Of a stretch of DNA of 64,000 bases, positions 1 to 9,600 are shown piece by piece. The notes under the pieces are model-generated. The model was not told where the DNA came from. It did not search any database and saw only the letters and a program-made list of their open reading frames with translations. The DNA is from Paenibacillus endoradicis (GTDB lineage: Bacteria > Bacillota > Bacilli > Paenibacillales > Paenibacillaceae), in contig NZ_JANQBB010000003.1 of NCBI RefSeq assembly GCF_024721975.1, positions 744,001-808,000 on the forward strand, written 5' to 3'. How positions within the stretch are numbered: the stretch's first letter is position 1; every line of letters starts with the position of its first letter. A program made the translations under genes and the position numbers.

Positions 1-212
1 TAGCTAAATCTATTGCACATCGTCCGATTCTATTACTAGCAGATGAGCCTACTGCTGAACTAGATACTGCGATGTCAGCACAGGTAATGGCGTTATTTCA
101 AAGTATTATTAAGTATGAACAAATTTCGATATGTATGACGACACATGATCCTACAATTTTGGAGGTTGCAGACCATGTTTATGAAATGGTGGATGGCAAA
201 TTTATCTCGTAA
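1..212 (+). CDS. ABC transporter ATP-binding protein, C-terminal fragment
   Basis: The window opens inside this gene; the reading frame runs from base 3 to a TAA at 210-212. The fragment shows the Walker B stretch ([13 protein letters not shown]) and the H-loop (TTHDPTILEVAD), followed by a short tail ending DGKFIS. These are the hallmarks of the LolD/MacB-type ABC ATPases that drive extrusion or lipoprotein release. The stop lies 38 bases inside the next gene, which indicates translational coupling with the membrane-fusion lipoprotein and a shared operon. The signature motif and Walker A lie outside the window. Confidence 0.9.
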   Translation, partial: AKSIAHRPILLLADEPTAELDTAMSAQVMALFQSIIKYEQISICMTTHDPTILEVADHVYEMVDGKFIS

Positions 213-1242
213 AGCAAGTATATCAATGGTTATTCTAGCACTATTATTAAGTGGTTGTAGTCTATTACCTAATGAAAAAGAAGAGGAAGTTATACCTGAT
301 ATTATTCCTCCGAAAATCTCGCAAAAGCCAGAGTATACTGTGGCTACAAAAACATTAGAATCGGCAGTGACGCTAATTGGAAAAATTATCTCATTAGAAG
401 AAGAAACAATGTATTTCACTAAAGGTGATCTCAATGTAAAAGATGTATATGTAAAGTCAGGTGATACCGTTACTGCTGGACAACTGATTGCAGAACTTGA
501 TGTAAGTGAACTGCAAAAAACTCTACGCCTTGAAAGGTTAGCTTTCCAACGCGATGAACTGGCGATGAAGGAGTTACTTCGTACAAGAGATGAGATGGAT
601 CAAGCTGATTATGAATCTCAACGCATTGCATTTGAAGAAAAAAGACAGAAGCTATCTGATATGGAAGTTGAAATTTCAAAAGGTGCAATTACTGCGCCGT
701 TCTCAGGAACGATTGTTTCGCTTACTGTGAAAAAAGGTGATCTTGTTAAAGCTTATGCTCCAATTGCTATTGTAGCGAATACATCACTACTTGTTCCAGG
801 AGCTAAATTAACAAAAACTGAGCAAGAAAAAGTAGCGATTGGTATGGAAGCAACCGTATCTATCAGTAACGGTGGTTCGATCACAGGGAAAATTAAGCAA
901 CTTCCTAACAAATCCACGGAATCATCTTCAGGTGGAGAAGGATCAGGTGGTGCTGCCAGTGGCATTGATCGTATCGAAGATTATATGATTGTACAGATCG
1001 ATAAGTTGCCAGAAGGCGCAGCTAGAGGTCTTACTGCTTCTATTAAAGTCGTAACTAGTCGTACAAAGGATGCAATTGTAATCCCACCGTCCGCACTAAG
1101 AAGTATTGGTAATCGAACTTACGTACAAGTGGTGGACAAGGATGGGAAACGAGAAGTTGACGTGGAAGTCGGACAGCAGACTCCTACTGATGTCGAAATT
1201 TTACAAGGCTTAACGCCTGGTCAGAAAGTAGTAGGGAGATAA
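175..1242 (+). CDS. HlyD/MacA-like membrane fusion lipoprotein of an ABC exporter
   Basis: Likely periplasmic-adaptor-type (RND/HlyD family) subunit linking an ABC exporter to the cell surface. The start at 175 is chosen because GGAGG at 161-165 sits 9 bases upstream; a longer frame from 145 lacks a site. The N-terminus is a lipoprotein signal (hydrophobic run, then LLLSGC, Cys28), so the mature protein is probably lipid-anchored outside the membrane. A lipoyl/barrel-sandwich segment (GDLNVKDVYVKSGDTVTAGQ) precedes a charged helical hairpin around residues 105-160. The second lipoyl half (GAITAPFSGTIVSLTVKKGD) and a beta-barrel region follow. A Ser/Gly-rich linker interrupts the C-terminal part. 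It lies between two ABC ATPases and a permease in one operon. The exported substrate cannot be told from sequence. Confidence 0.87.
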   Translation: MFMKWWMANLSRKASISMVILALLLSGCSLLPNEKEEEVIPDIIPPKISQKPEYTVATKTLESAVTLIGKIISLEEETMYFTKGDLNVKDVYVKSGDTVTAGQLIAELDVSELQKTLRLERLAFQRDELAMKELLRTRDEMDQADYESQRIAFEEKRQKLSDMEVEISKGAITAPFSGTIVSLTVKKGDLVKAYAPIAIVANTSLLVPGAKLTKTEQEKVAIGMEATVSISNGGSITGKIKQLPNKSTESSSGGEGSGGAASGIDRIEDYMIVQIDKLPEGAARGLTASIKVVTSRTKDAIVIPPSALRSIGNRTYVQVVDKDGKREVDVEVGQQTPTDVEILQGLTPGQKVVGR

Positions 1243-1245
1243 GAT

Positions 1246-4158
1246 ATGGGTATACCCTTCTTTCGCTTTATTTTCCGTAAAATGTGGAATACTCGTTGGC
1301 TAACATTAAGTACTTTATTAGGACTTATTGTTGCTGTCGCATTTGCCACAAGTATTCCAATGTACGCTGATGGAGCATTAAAACGAGTTATTGCACAACA
1401 ATTGAAGGTAGATAGTGAAAGTAAACCTGCAGGTTCATTAATGATGAAGTATCAAGGTGTACCTTCAAATGGGAATAACTTGGATGGTTTGCTTTCAGTT
1501 GAGAAGTACATACAAGAAAATATCCCTAAAACGATTGGTTTTCCACATGATATTTTCGTACAACAATACGCCATTCGACCAAGTAATGTAACTCCTGTCT
1601 TTCCTGATAAGGTCGATGCGAGTCGCACACGTTCATTGAGTATTCAATCAATGAGTGGTTTAAAAGATCAAAATGAACTTGTTCAAGGTCAATGGTTCAG
1701 TGACAAGCTTACCGACAAAGGTGTTTTGGAAGCTGTAATGATTGAGGAAGGCATGTACCGTAATGATGTACATGTAGGCGATCTATTCTATTATCGTGCA
1801 GATAATAGCAAACAAATCGTCGTACAAATCGTTGGTATTGTGTCACCACTCGATGTCTCAGATGCCTATTGGGCGCAAGGTATAGAATCGCAATTCGGTA
1901 CATTATTTGTCGACGAAAAATTATTTCAAGAAGAAATATTGAAAAAGCAAAATATCTTTTTACAGTCTGCAACTTGGTATTATTCATTTGATCTTTCTAC
2001 AATAAAGAGCAGTCAAATTAATGAACTGGCATCCACTTTAAATCGTCTGGATATTGAATTGTACCAACGACTTAAAGATACGAAAGTAGAGCAGTCATTC
2101 GCAGAGACGCTGAAAGAATTCCGTAAGCAAAGTAATGAATTACAAACGATGTTATTTACTTTAGCTGCTCCTATGCTTGCAATGGTTATTTATTTCATTA
2201 TGATGAATGCGAGACAATCGCTAGATAAACAACGCAGTGATATTGCTGTTCTTCGTAGTAGAGGTGCTGGAACAAGGCAAATTGTAGGGATGTATGTTGT
2301 AGAGAGTATAATGCTCGGCATTGTTGCTCTCGTTATCGGACCGTTAATTGGTTGGTATATGTCAAAAAGTATTGGTTCTGCAGACGGATTTTTATCCTTT
2401 GTCAATCGAAAATCAATTACGATAGGATTTTCAGTTGAAACGATAATTGCAGGCGTTATAGCTGTTATCGTCGCATTATTAGCGACAATTATACCTGCTG
2501 TACAGTACGCAAGAGCTTCAATTGTTAGTTACAAGCAAGACTTAGCACGATCTGATAAAAAGCCATTTTGGCAAAAATGGTATCTTGATATCATATTGGT
2601 ACTTGTTACCGTCTACGGTTGGTATTTATTCAATGAACGCCAACTACTTACGCTTAATTCAGGCGTTTCAAGTGATCAAATGCAGATACAACCATTTTTA
2701 TTCTTTGTACCTGCGATAGCGATTTTTGCACTTGGTTTACTATGTCTTAGAATTTTCCCTTGGATATTAGCATTTTGCAATTGGCTGGGTAAGAGGTACT
2801 TACCTGTATCTTCTTACTTAACGTTAACACAATTATCTCGATCATCTAAAGGTTACTATCCGTTGATGACACTACTAATTCTAACGATCGGTCTAGGAGT
2901 TTATAATGCTTCGGCAGCTCGGACGATAGACTTGAACTCGACGGAACGAACTCTTTACAAAAATGGTGCTGATGTTATTATACAAACCAATTGGGGTGGT
3001 ATACCCGAAAAAATTACTACTACCAAACCTGATGAAGGTAACAATGGCGGTAATAATGGTGGTAATAACGGAGGTAATAACGGAGGTAATAATGGAGGTA
3101 ACGGCGGAAACGGTGGTGGAAACGGCGGAGGCGGTGGGAACAATAACCAACCTCAAAAATTACTGTATACAGAACCCCCATTCGAAGTATTCCGTTCTAG
3201 TCCTGGCGTAGAAAATGCAACAAGGGTACTTCAGTCAAAAAACAATATTATAGTATCGGGTAAGACCGTTGGTAAAGGTACGATTATGGGAATTGATAAT
3301 AAAGATTTCTATGATGTAGCTTGGTTCGGAGAAGATTTATATGATGTCGATCCAGCATATTACTTATCATTCCTTGGATTGGCTGAGCATGGTGCACTTA
3401 TACCTGAAAATATAGCTGAAAAATATCAACTTAAGTTAGGAGATATCGTTTCTGTTAGTTTCACAGATGGAACATTAGAGTTTACTGTGCAAGGTATCGT
3501 ACCGTTTTGGCCTAATCTATATCCAGATAGTGAACCATTCTTAATCGCTAACTTGGATTATATTTATGATCAATTACCTCTAATTCCTTATGAAGTATGG
3601 GTAAAGATGGAGCCCGATGCGCTTGTTGCTCCATTACTTGAAAATCTAGCTGCGAATAAATTAGATGTAGTTACATGGAAAGATGTACGTAATGATCTAC
3701 TTATTCAATCGAAATTACCGACAAGAGGTGGCGTATTTGGAATTTTAAGTCTTGGATTCCTCGTTACGATTGCGGTTACTTTAGCAGGTTATCTACTATA
3801 CTGGTTCTTCAATTTGTCAGGTAGGGTTGTTCAATTTGGTGTACTTCGTGCCATGGGACTATCGAAGTCACAGTTAACTAGCATGTTGCTAATTGAACAA
3901 ATCTTAACTGCTGGACTTGCAATTGGACTTGGATTTGGTATAGGAAAAGTTGTAAGCTACATCTTCTTACCATTTTTACAATCAGCAGACAATGCCTCAG
4001 AAATGGTTCCACCATTCCGCGTTATCTTCCAAGCTAGCGATACGAATCAATTGATGCTAGTCGTGCTTGTGATGATGTTAATTGGTGCGACGTTCTTACT
4101 CCTTCATATCAAAAAGCTTAAAGTGCATCAAGCTGTGAAAATGGGAGAGGAGCGATAA
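1246..4158 (+). CDS. FtsX/MacB-type ABC transporter permease, 970 aa
   Basis: Large permease with the double FtsX architecture: an N-terminal membrane segment with an extracellular domain, a first FtsX core (around residues 305-430, with RSDIAVLRSRGAG), another pair of helices near 450-520, a second extracellular domain, and a C-terminal FtsX core (VQFGVLRAMGLSKSQLTSMLLIEQ). This matches MacB-like mechanotransmission permeases rather than solute channels. It starts 4 bases after the fusion protein and ends 4 bases before the ATPase, so the three are co-transcribed. The second extracellular domain carries a Gly/Asn low-complexity run (about residues 598-634) coded by near-repeats of GGTAATAAY. 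That run is probably a flexible linker. Substrate unknown. Confidence 0.88.
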   Translation: MGIPFFRFIFRKMWNTRWLTLSTLLGLIVAVAFATSIPMYADGALKRVIAQQLKVDSESKPAGSLMMKYQGVPSNGNNLDGLLSVEKYIQENIPKTIGFPHDIFVQQYAIRPSNVTPVFPDKVDASRTRSLSIQSMSGLKDQNELVQGQWFSDKLTDKGVLEAVMIEEGMYRNDVHVGDLFYYRADNSKQIVVQIVGIVSPLDVSDAYWAQGIESQFGTLFVDEKLFQEEILKKQNIFLQSATWYYSFDLSTIKSSQINELASTLNRLDIELYQRLKDTKVEQSFAETLKEFRKQSNELQTMLFTLAAPMLAMVIYFIMMNARQSLDKQRSDIAVLRSRGAGTRQIVGMYVVESIMLGIVALVIGPLIGWYMSKSIGSADGFLSFVNRKSITIGFSVETIIAGVIAVIVALLATIIPAVQYARASIVSYKQDLARSDKKPFWQKWYLDIILVLVTVYGWYLFNERQLLTLNSGVSSDQMQIQPFLFFVPAIAIFALGLLCLRIFPWILAFCNWLGKRYLPVSSYLTLTQLSRSSKGYYPLMTLLILTIGLGVYNASAARTIDLNSTERTLYKNGADVIIQTNWGGIPEKITTTKPDEGNNGGNNGGNNGGNNGGNNGGNGGNGGGNGGGGGNNNQPQKLLYTEPPFEVFRSSPGVENATRVLQSKNNIIVSGKTVGKGTIMGIDNKDFYDVAWFGEDLYDVDPAYYLSFLGLAEHGALIPENIAEKYQLKLGDIVSVSFTDGTLEFTVQGIVPFWPNLYPDSEPFLIANLDYIYDQLPLIPYEVWVKMEPDALVAPLLENLAANKLDVVTWKDVRNDLLIQSKLPTRGGVFGILSLGFLVTIAVTLAGYLLYWFFNLSGRVVQFGVLRAMGLSKSQLTSMLLIEQILTAGLAIGLGFGIGKVVSYIFLPFLQSADNASEMVPPFRVIFQASDTNQLMLVVLVMMLIGATFLLLHIKKLKVHQAVKMGEER

Positions 4159-4161
4159 ATC

Positions 4162-5055
4162 ATGATCTATTGTGAAGGTTTAGTAAAAATATATAAAACT
4201 GACGACTTGGAAGTTGTCGCTCTACAGGGCTTGAACTTAACCGTAGAGAAGGGCGAATTGATGGCTATTATCGGAAATAGTGGTAGTGGTAAATCAACGC
4301 TCTTAAATACGCTAGGTGGCTTAGATCGTCCGTCTGCAGGTCAAGTTAAAGTTGGTCCTTGGGATCTACTGAAGATGACTGAGGAAGAACGAGTAAGTTA
4401 CAAACGCGATACAGTCGGATTTATCTGGCAAAATAACGCACGAAATTTATTACCTTATTTAACTGCATTAGAAAATGTTGAAATGCCAATGATGCTTTCT
4501 GGAAAGTTGGATCGTGCATATGCGATGCAACTTCTAGAATGGGTCGGTTTGAAACATCGAATTCATAATAAACTGCACCAGCTTTCAGGCGGTGAGCAGC
4601 AGCGTGTGGCAATAGCAATCTCATTGTCTAATCGTCCAGAGCTTCTATTAGCAGATGAGCCTACAGGGTCGGTAGATACAGCGACATCAGATATGATTAT
4701 GAATATTTTCCGTAAGCTTAATAAGGAGATCGGTGTCACGATTGTTATCGTTACACATGATATGACTTTGGCCAGTCAAGTTGACCGCGTAGTTGCGATC
4801 AGAGACGGATTAACAAGTACGGAGTTTGTAAAACATAATCCAGAGATCGGATCGCATGGGGAAGGTTTTGTATCGCTATCAGCTCATACATCACAAAATG
4901 AGCATGTTGCTTATGTGGTCGTAGATAAAGTTGGTCGTCTGCAAGTTCCGAGAGAATACTTGAAATCAATGGATATTAAAGATAAAGTATTAATGGAATT
5001 TGATGGTGAGAAGATTACGATTAGAGCTCCACATAAAGTTCAGACTGAGGAATAA
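4162..5055 (+). CDS. ABC transporter ATPase with AbrB-like C-terminal extension
   Basis: MacB/LolD-type nucleotide-binding subunit of the upstream permease. Walker A is GNSGSGKST (residues 38-46), the signature LSGGEQQR is near 140, Walker [10 protein letters not shown] near 162-170, and the H-loop VTHD follows. Family members usually end near residue 225-235; this one runs to 297. The extra tail (about residues 250-292) contains [14 protein letters not shown] and [11 protein letters not shown]. These resemble the swapped-hairpin AbrB/SpoVT/MazE fold (pattern V-D-x-x-G-R-x-x-I-P, then D-G-x-x-I-x-I). A dimerising or DNA-contacting role for the tail is inference only. A Rho-independent terminator follows, closing the operon. 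Confidence 0.88.
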   Translation: MIYCEGLVKIYKTDDLEVVALQGLNLTVEKGELMAIIGNSGSGKSTLLNTLGGLDRPSAGQVKVGPWDLLKMTEEERVSYKRDTVGFIWQNNARNLLPYLTALENVEMPMMLSGKLDRAYAMQLLEWVGLKHRIHNKLHQLSGGEQQRVAIAISLSNRPELLLADEPTGSVDTATSDMIMNIFRKLNKEIGVTIVIVTHDMTLASQVDRVVAIRDGLTSTEFVKHNPEIGSHGEGFVSLSAHTSQNEHVAYVVVDKVGRLQVPREYLKSMDIKDKVLMEFDGEKITIRAPHKVQTEE

Positions 5056-5073
5056 GCTGTTTAACTAATTTTG

Positions 5074-5148
5074 TCCCCTTATAGAAAGCGGTGTAGATAG
5101 AGTTCGAGAAAGTTGAACTCATCACTGTTAACTATGAGGGGATTTTTT
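5074..5148 (+). terminator. Terminator of the ABC exporter operon
   Basis: CCCCTTATAG at 5075-5084 pairs with CTATGAGGGG at 5132-5141 and is followed by a T-run. A small inner hairpin (AGTTC/GAACT) sits in the loop. Confidence 0.7.
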
Positions 5149-5286
5149 AATATTTATAAAATAGTAATAAAGATAATATGATTATTTTGTGTTTGCATGA
5201 TTTTGTTAATAATGGGTAATCTATCGTTATCTTTGGCTCATGCTTCCGAAGCAACTTTTCGTTACTAGGAAGTCAATCAAGGAGAA

Positions 5287-5307
5287 ATGAAAAGTTTTAG
5301 GAGGTAA
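5287..5307 (+). promoter_or_regulatory. Recurrent leader motif / possible six-codon upstream ORF
   Basis: ATGAAAAGTTTTAGGAGG covers the ribosome binding site of the next gene and also reads as a minimal ORF, MKSFRR-stop. The same 18-mer recurs on the other strand at 24428-24445, and variants occur at 21853 and 32735. Confidence 0.35.
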
Positions 5308-5313
5308 CAATAG

Positions 5314-5496
5314 ATGTGGATATATTGGATTAGATTATATGAATCAAAATTTCAAGCTAGTTGTGTCGTGCAGAGAATGGAGAATGACTATTGGATGTAT
5401 GGTCTTGATTGTCCTCAAGAAATTGAAATTTTTAAATCATTAAAGGGAAGGTATGGTGTAAAGTATTTATTAAATAAATCCCGTAAATTAATATAG
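5314..5496 (+). CDS. Small hypothetical protein, 60 aa
   Basis: Not recognised. The protein begins MWIYWIRLYESKFQ and ends LLNKSRKLI. It is basic and aromatic-rich, with two cysteines and no signal peptide or membrane helix. It is judged real because AGGAGGT (5299-5305) lies at ideal spacing before the ATG. It stands alone between the exporter terminator and the tRNA cluster. Its leader is shared with a gene at 24.4 kb, which hints at common translational control. Confidence 0.55.
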   Translation: MWIYWIRLYESKFQASCVVQRMENDYWMYGLDCPQEIEIFKSLKGRYGVKYLLNKSRKLI

Positions 5497-5582
5497 TATA
5501 TGAAACAAACCAAAATAAAACATAACAAAACTGTTAAATTTTATGCTTTAAAATAAAGAAAATAAAAATTATTAAAAAATGC

Positions 5583-5612
5583 TTGACGTAATATAGTCGG
5601 ATGTTGTATATT
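5583..5612 (+). promoter_or_regulatory. Sigma-A-type promoter of the tRNA cluster
   Basis: TTGACG (5583-5588), an 18-base spacer and TATATT (5607-5612) lie about 40 bases before the first tRNA. Confidence 0.65.
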
Positions 5613-5653
5613 AATACATGTCGCCGTTGCGATAACGTAAGAAATGGCAATGA

Positions 5654-5729
5654 CGCGGGGTGGAGCAGTTGGCAGCTCGTCGGGCTCATAACCCGAAGGT
5701 CACAGGTTCAAGTCCTGTCCCCGCAACCA
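5654..5729 (+). tRNA. tRNA-fMet (CAT), initiator
   Basis: 76-base cloverleaf beginning CGCGGGG with encoded CCA. The C:A mismatch at the first acceptor pair and three G:C pairs flanking the anticodon loop (GGG-CTCATAA-CCC) are the initiator signature. First tRNA of a cluster of four. Confidence 0.93.
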
Positions 5730-5765
5730 ACCTTTGGACATAATGAGTCATCATTATATTATCAA

Positions 5766-5842
5766 GGGCCCTTAGTTCAGCTGGTTAGAGCAGTCGGCTC
5801 ATAACCGATTTGTCGGGGGTTCGAGTCCCTCAGGGCCCACCA
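5766..5842 (+). tRNA. tRNA with CAT anticodon, probably Ile2 (lysidine type)
   Basis: 77-base cloverleaf with acceptor GGGCCCT/AGGGCCC, encoded CCA and anticodon loop CTCATAA. The acceptor and the GGCTCATAACC anticodon arm resemble bacterial tRNA-Ile2, whose C34 is changed to lysidine to read AUA. Elongator tRNA-Met cannot be excluded by eye. Confidence 0.85.
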
Positions 5843-5858
5843 TTAGTTACATACCCTT

Positions 5859-5947
5859 GCCGGGGTGGCGGAACTGGCAGACGCACAGGACTTAAAATCC
5901 TGCGGTAGGTGACTACCGTACCGGTTCGATTCCGGTCCTCGGCACCA
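5859..5947 (+). tRNA. tRNA-Leu (TAA), copy 1
   Basis: 89-base class II tRNA with long variable arm, acceptor GCCGGGG/CCTCGGC, anticodon loop CTTAAAA and encoded CCA. Identical to the next tRNA. Confidence 0.95.
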
Positions 5948-6000
5948 TTTTTTACTTGCAATACTGATTTTTCAATTGAATATTGTATACATAGTACTAC

Positions 6001-6089
6001 GCCGGGGTGGCGGAACTGGCAGACGCACAGGACTTAAAATCCTGCGGTAGGTGACTACCGTACCGGTTCGATTCCGGTCCTCGGCACCA
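6001..6089 (+). tRNA. tRNA-Leu (TAA), copy 2
   Basis: Base-for-base copy of the preceding tRNA-Leu, 53 bases downstream; the spacer is not duplicated. Confidence 0.95.
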
Positions 6090-6140
6090 TTTAATTTATC
6101 AGATTTACACTATTATGTAGCAATTTCATTGAATAATCCA

Positions 6141-6174
6141 AACCTCTTCAAGCTTAGCTTGAAGAGGTTTTTTT
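6141..6174 (+). terminator. Terminator of the tRNA cluster
   Basis: AACCTCTTCAAGC / GCTTGAAGAGGTT stem with a tiny loop, followed by seven T. Confidence 0.85.
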
Positions 6175-6365
6175 GTTGCTCTTTTAGATGTTCTGGACTT
6201 ATGCGTAACTTGGAGTAGTTAATTATTTCTGATCGTGTGAAGTAAGATTCCTTTAATAGTAAAGGTTGTATTGTCAATAGTTTTTAGATGGAATGAAAGA
6301 AAAATTTTAGAATATGGACAAAATTTGACAAATGAGAGAATTATCATAAATATTTCAAAATAGTA

Positions 6366-6395
6366 TTGACGGAAGAGAAGTTTATGGGATATTAT
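6366..6395 (+). promoter_or_regulatory. Promoter of the NEAT-like/SLH gene
   Basis: TTGACG (6366-6371), 18-base spacer, TATTAT (6390-6395). A Fur-box-like sequence begins 5 bases after the -10, a typical repressor position. The untranslated leader would be about 200 bases. Confidence 0.6.
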
Positions 6396-6399
6396 CACT

Positions 6400-6418
6400 G
6401 AGGATGATAATTATTCTC
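6400..6418 (+). promoter_or_regulatory. Fur-box-like operator 1
   Basis: GAGGATGATAATTATTCTC matches 15 of 19 positions of the classical Fur box (GATAATGATAATCATTATC). It lies just downstream of the -10 of the next gene. Confidence 0.6.
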
Positions 6419-6469
6419 AAAATTCTCAATTAGCAGTTTTCACGGCTAATATTTTTTTGAGTCATCAGT

Positions 6470-6488
6470 GAGAATGATAATCATTAAT
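6470..6488 (+). promoter_or_regulatory. Fur-box-like operator 2
   Basis: GAGAATGATAATCATTAAT matches 16 of 19 positions of the Fur consensus. It sits 52 bases beyond the first site, between promoter and start codon. Confidence 0.6.
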
Positions 6489-6604
6489 TATATTAATCAG
6501 GAATTCGATAGCTTAAACTATTTTACCAGCTCTTATCTAAGAAGTTGGATGAATTGATTGAGCAGTAGAATTCACTACATGATATTCAGAGGAGAAGATT
6601 AGAA

Positions 6605-9600
6605 ATGAAATTCAAATGGTACAAACAGCTTTCATTAGTTATTGTTATTGCAATGCTTATAAGTGCTTTACCCGTTTATGCAGCATCGTCTGATGAAAGG
6701 GATTTGCTATCAGAGGCTATTGAAGAAGCTAAGGTAGTAACGGAAAAAGATATAGCACTTGTAACAGCAATAGAGTTAGCTGTAAAGGCATTGGAAAATG
6801 AAAATAGTTCGCTTCCGCAATTAGTAGATCTTACTGATCGTTTGAATGAACTGGTATCAATTAATGATGACGTATTAGATTCATTAAGAGATATAAAGAT
6901 TGATTATGTAAAATCATCTGATTTAATTACTTCATTTAACGATACTTTTAGTAGTTACTTATCTAATGTAAAAGTATATGAAGCAGATGGTCAATCATAT
7001 CTTCGCCTTACCATGAAAGCTCAACCGTCAATAAATCTTGCTTTTACAGTTGAAGGAAAAGCAGGTACAGTAGCGCAATATGTTGACACAAATGTATATG
7101 TATATGACTATAAGATTTCTAGTATAGAAGAGCCTGTATTGGGTCTGTTAAGCTATAAGGCTGGTGCTCACGTTGGTATGCATGATCACTACATCGTGAT
7201 TGACCAGGATGCAACTGCAGAAGACCGTACCGGATTGAAAAATGCTATTGCAGCAGCAACTGCCATCGAAAAAGATGGTAAAGCCGCTAAAAAATTGTTA
7301 GCATCGCTAACGGCTGCCAAGAAAGTAAATAATTTAATTACACGCAATGCTGAGCTGATAGCTGCAACTGTAGATCTGAATGCTGCTATTTCCGCTAATC
7401 TAATTATAACAGATGAAGATCAGGCAGCATTTGAAGTAGCGCTTGGGAATGCTAAAGCTGTTGAAGATAAGGATGTTGCACTTGTAACAGCAATTGAGCA
7501 GGCTGAAAAAGCTGCTGAGAATGAAAAAACTATTTTAGCTGAGCTAGAGTTTCATGCTGATCGTTTGAATGAGCTAGTAGCAATTAATGAAGAAGTTAAA
7601 GATTCATTAAGAGATGTAACTACAATTGATTATGTAAAATCATCTGATTTAATAACATCTTTTAACTCTACATTTAGTAAGTATTTATCAAATGTAAAAG
7701 TATACGAAGCAGCTGGGCAGTCCTATCTTCGTGTTACTATGAAAACTGATCCGTCAATAAATCTTTCATTTACGATAGAAGGAAAAGTTGGTGCAGTAGC
7801 GCAAGTTGTTGAAACAAATGTATATGTCTATGATTATAAGATATCTAGTATAGAAGAGCCTGTTTTAGGTTCTCTTAGCTATAAGGTTGGTACTCACGTT
7901 GGTTTGCATGATCATTACATAGTTATTGACCAGGATGCAACTACTGAAGATCGTACCGCGTTGAAAAATGCTATTGCAGCAGCAACAGCTATCCAAAAAG
8001 ATGGAAAAGCTTCTAAAAGATTGGTAGCAACGTTAACAGATGCAATGAAATTAAGTAATTTAATTACTCGTAAAGCTGAACTGATCGCAGCAACTACAGA
8101 TCTAAATGCTGCTATCTCCGCTAATTTAATTATTACAAATGAAGATCGTCAAGTATTTGATGAAGCACTAGAAGTTGCAAAAGCTGTTGAAGGTAAGGAT
8201 ATTGCACTTGTAACGGCAATTGGGCAAGCTGAGAATGCTGCTGAGAATAACGCTACTATTTTAGCTGAGCTAGAGTTTCATGCTGATCGCTTAAATAAGC
8301 TAGTATCAAATAATAATAAAATTATAAGTTCATTAAGAGATGTAACGACGATCGATTATGTAAAATCTTCTAATCTAACGGAACTTTATAATACTATGTT
8401 TAATGAATATTTTTCAAATGTAAAAGTATACGAAGTAGATGGTCAGTCTTATCTTCGTATTACAATTAAAAATGAACCGACAAAAAATCTTACTTTCACT
8501 GTTGAGGGCAAAGCAGGTTCTGTATCGCAATATGGTGAAAATAATGTAAACACATATGATTATAAAATATCAAGTACAACTGAGCCTTTACTAAGTTCAT
8601 TTAGTGTTACTGTTGATGGGGCAAGTTCAACTGAACAATATCTTGTAATTAATCAAGATGCAATTGCAGCAGATCGTGTCGCGTTGAAAAAAGCTATTAC
8701 AACAGCAGAAGCGGTTACTAACAAAAAAGAAGCACTAGTTACAGCAATTGCGAATGCGAAGAAGGTAGATAATCTACTTACTCGTAAAGCGGTATTGAAC
8801 GCTCAAACTACAGCTTTAACAGCTGCAATTGCAGCAAACGGCACAACAGCACCTCCTACAAATGTTGAAATTCATGAAGGATCTGGGTTAGAAGTTGGTA
8901 AATATACAATTCCACTAACTGTATATACAGCTAACGGAAAAGAAATCTCAATTATGAATGGCTATGTAGCTGCTGATGCTCGCCTACAAGTTACTAAAAA
9001 TAGTTTGAAAGTATATGTCCTTATGACTGATGCTTCGATGATTAAATCTCTAGAAGTTGATGGCAAGAAGGCATCAGTTGCTGAAAGATATAAAGCAGAT
9101 GATGTTGCTCGTTACAGCTTTGAAGTATCTTCATTAACGGGATTATTATCCGGAAGTGTTCATGTTGTTGCTGTACTTGATGGGGTAGAAATTTATGATA
9201 CAACTCATGACATTTCTATTGGATTCGGTTCTCCGTCTAAAGTAGACAAATGGGAAGATGAAGGCTACAGCAAAGGTGATCCGACTACACCAGGAACTGG
9301 TACTGAACAACCAGGAGGAACTGGAACTGACACAGGTACAGGTTCTAACGGTGGAGAGTCAAACGGTAATAATGGTGGGTCAACAAATCCTACTCCTAAG
9401 TTCACAGATATTGATAATAGTTGGGCAAAAGCTGCGATTGAACGTGCAGTAGCATTAAAACTTGTAACTGGTTATACTGACGGTACATTTAAACCGAATC
9501 AAGAAGTTAATCGTGCTGAGTTTACTGCCATTATAGTACGTGCGATGAAACTTGAAGCTGCAAAAGGTGAAGTGAAATTTGCTGATGCGGATAAAATTCA

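Noticed and set aside
2955..3143. Minus-strand frame coding long proline runs
   Set aside because: It is the antisense shadow of the Gly/Asn repeat in the permease gene, with no ribosome site.
5601..5804. 67-aa plus-strand frame
   Set aside because: It runs through tRNA-fMet and the next tRNA; the tRNA structures explain the sequence.
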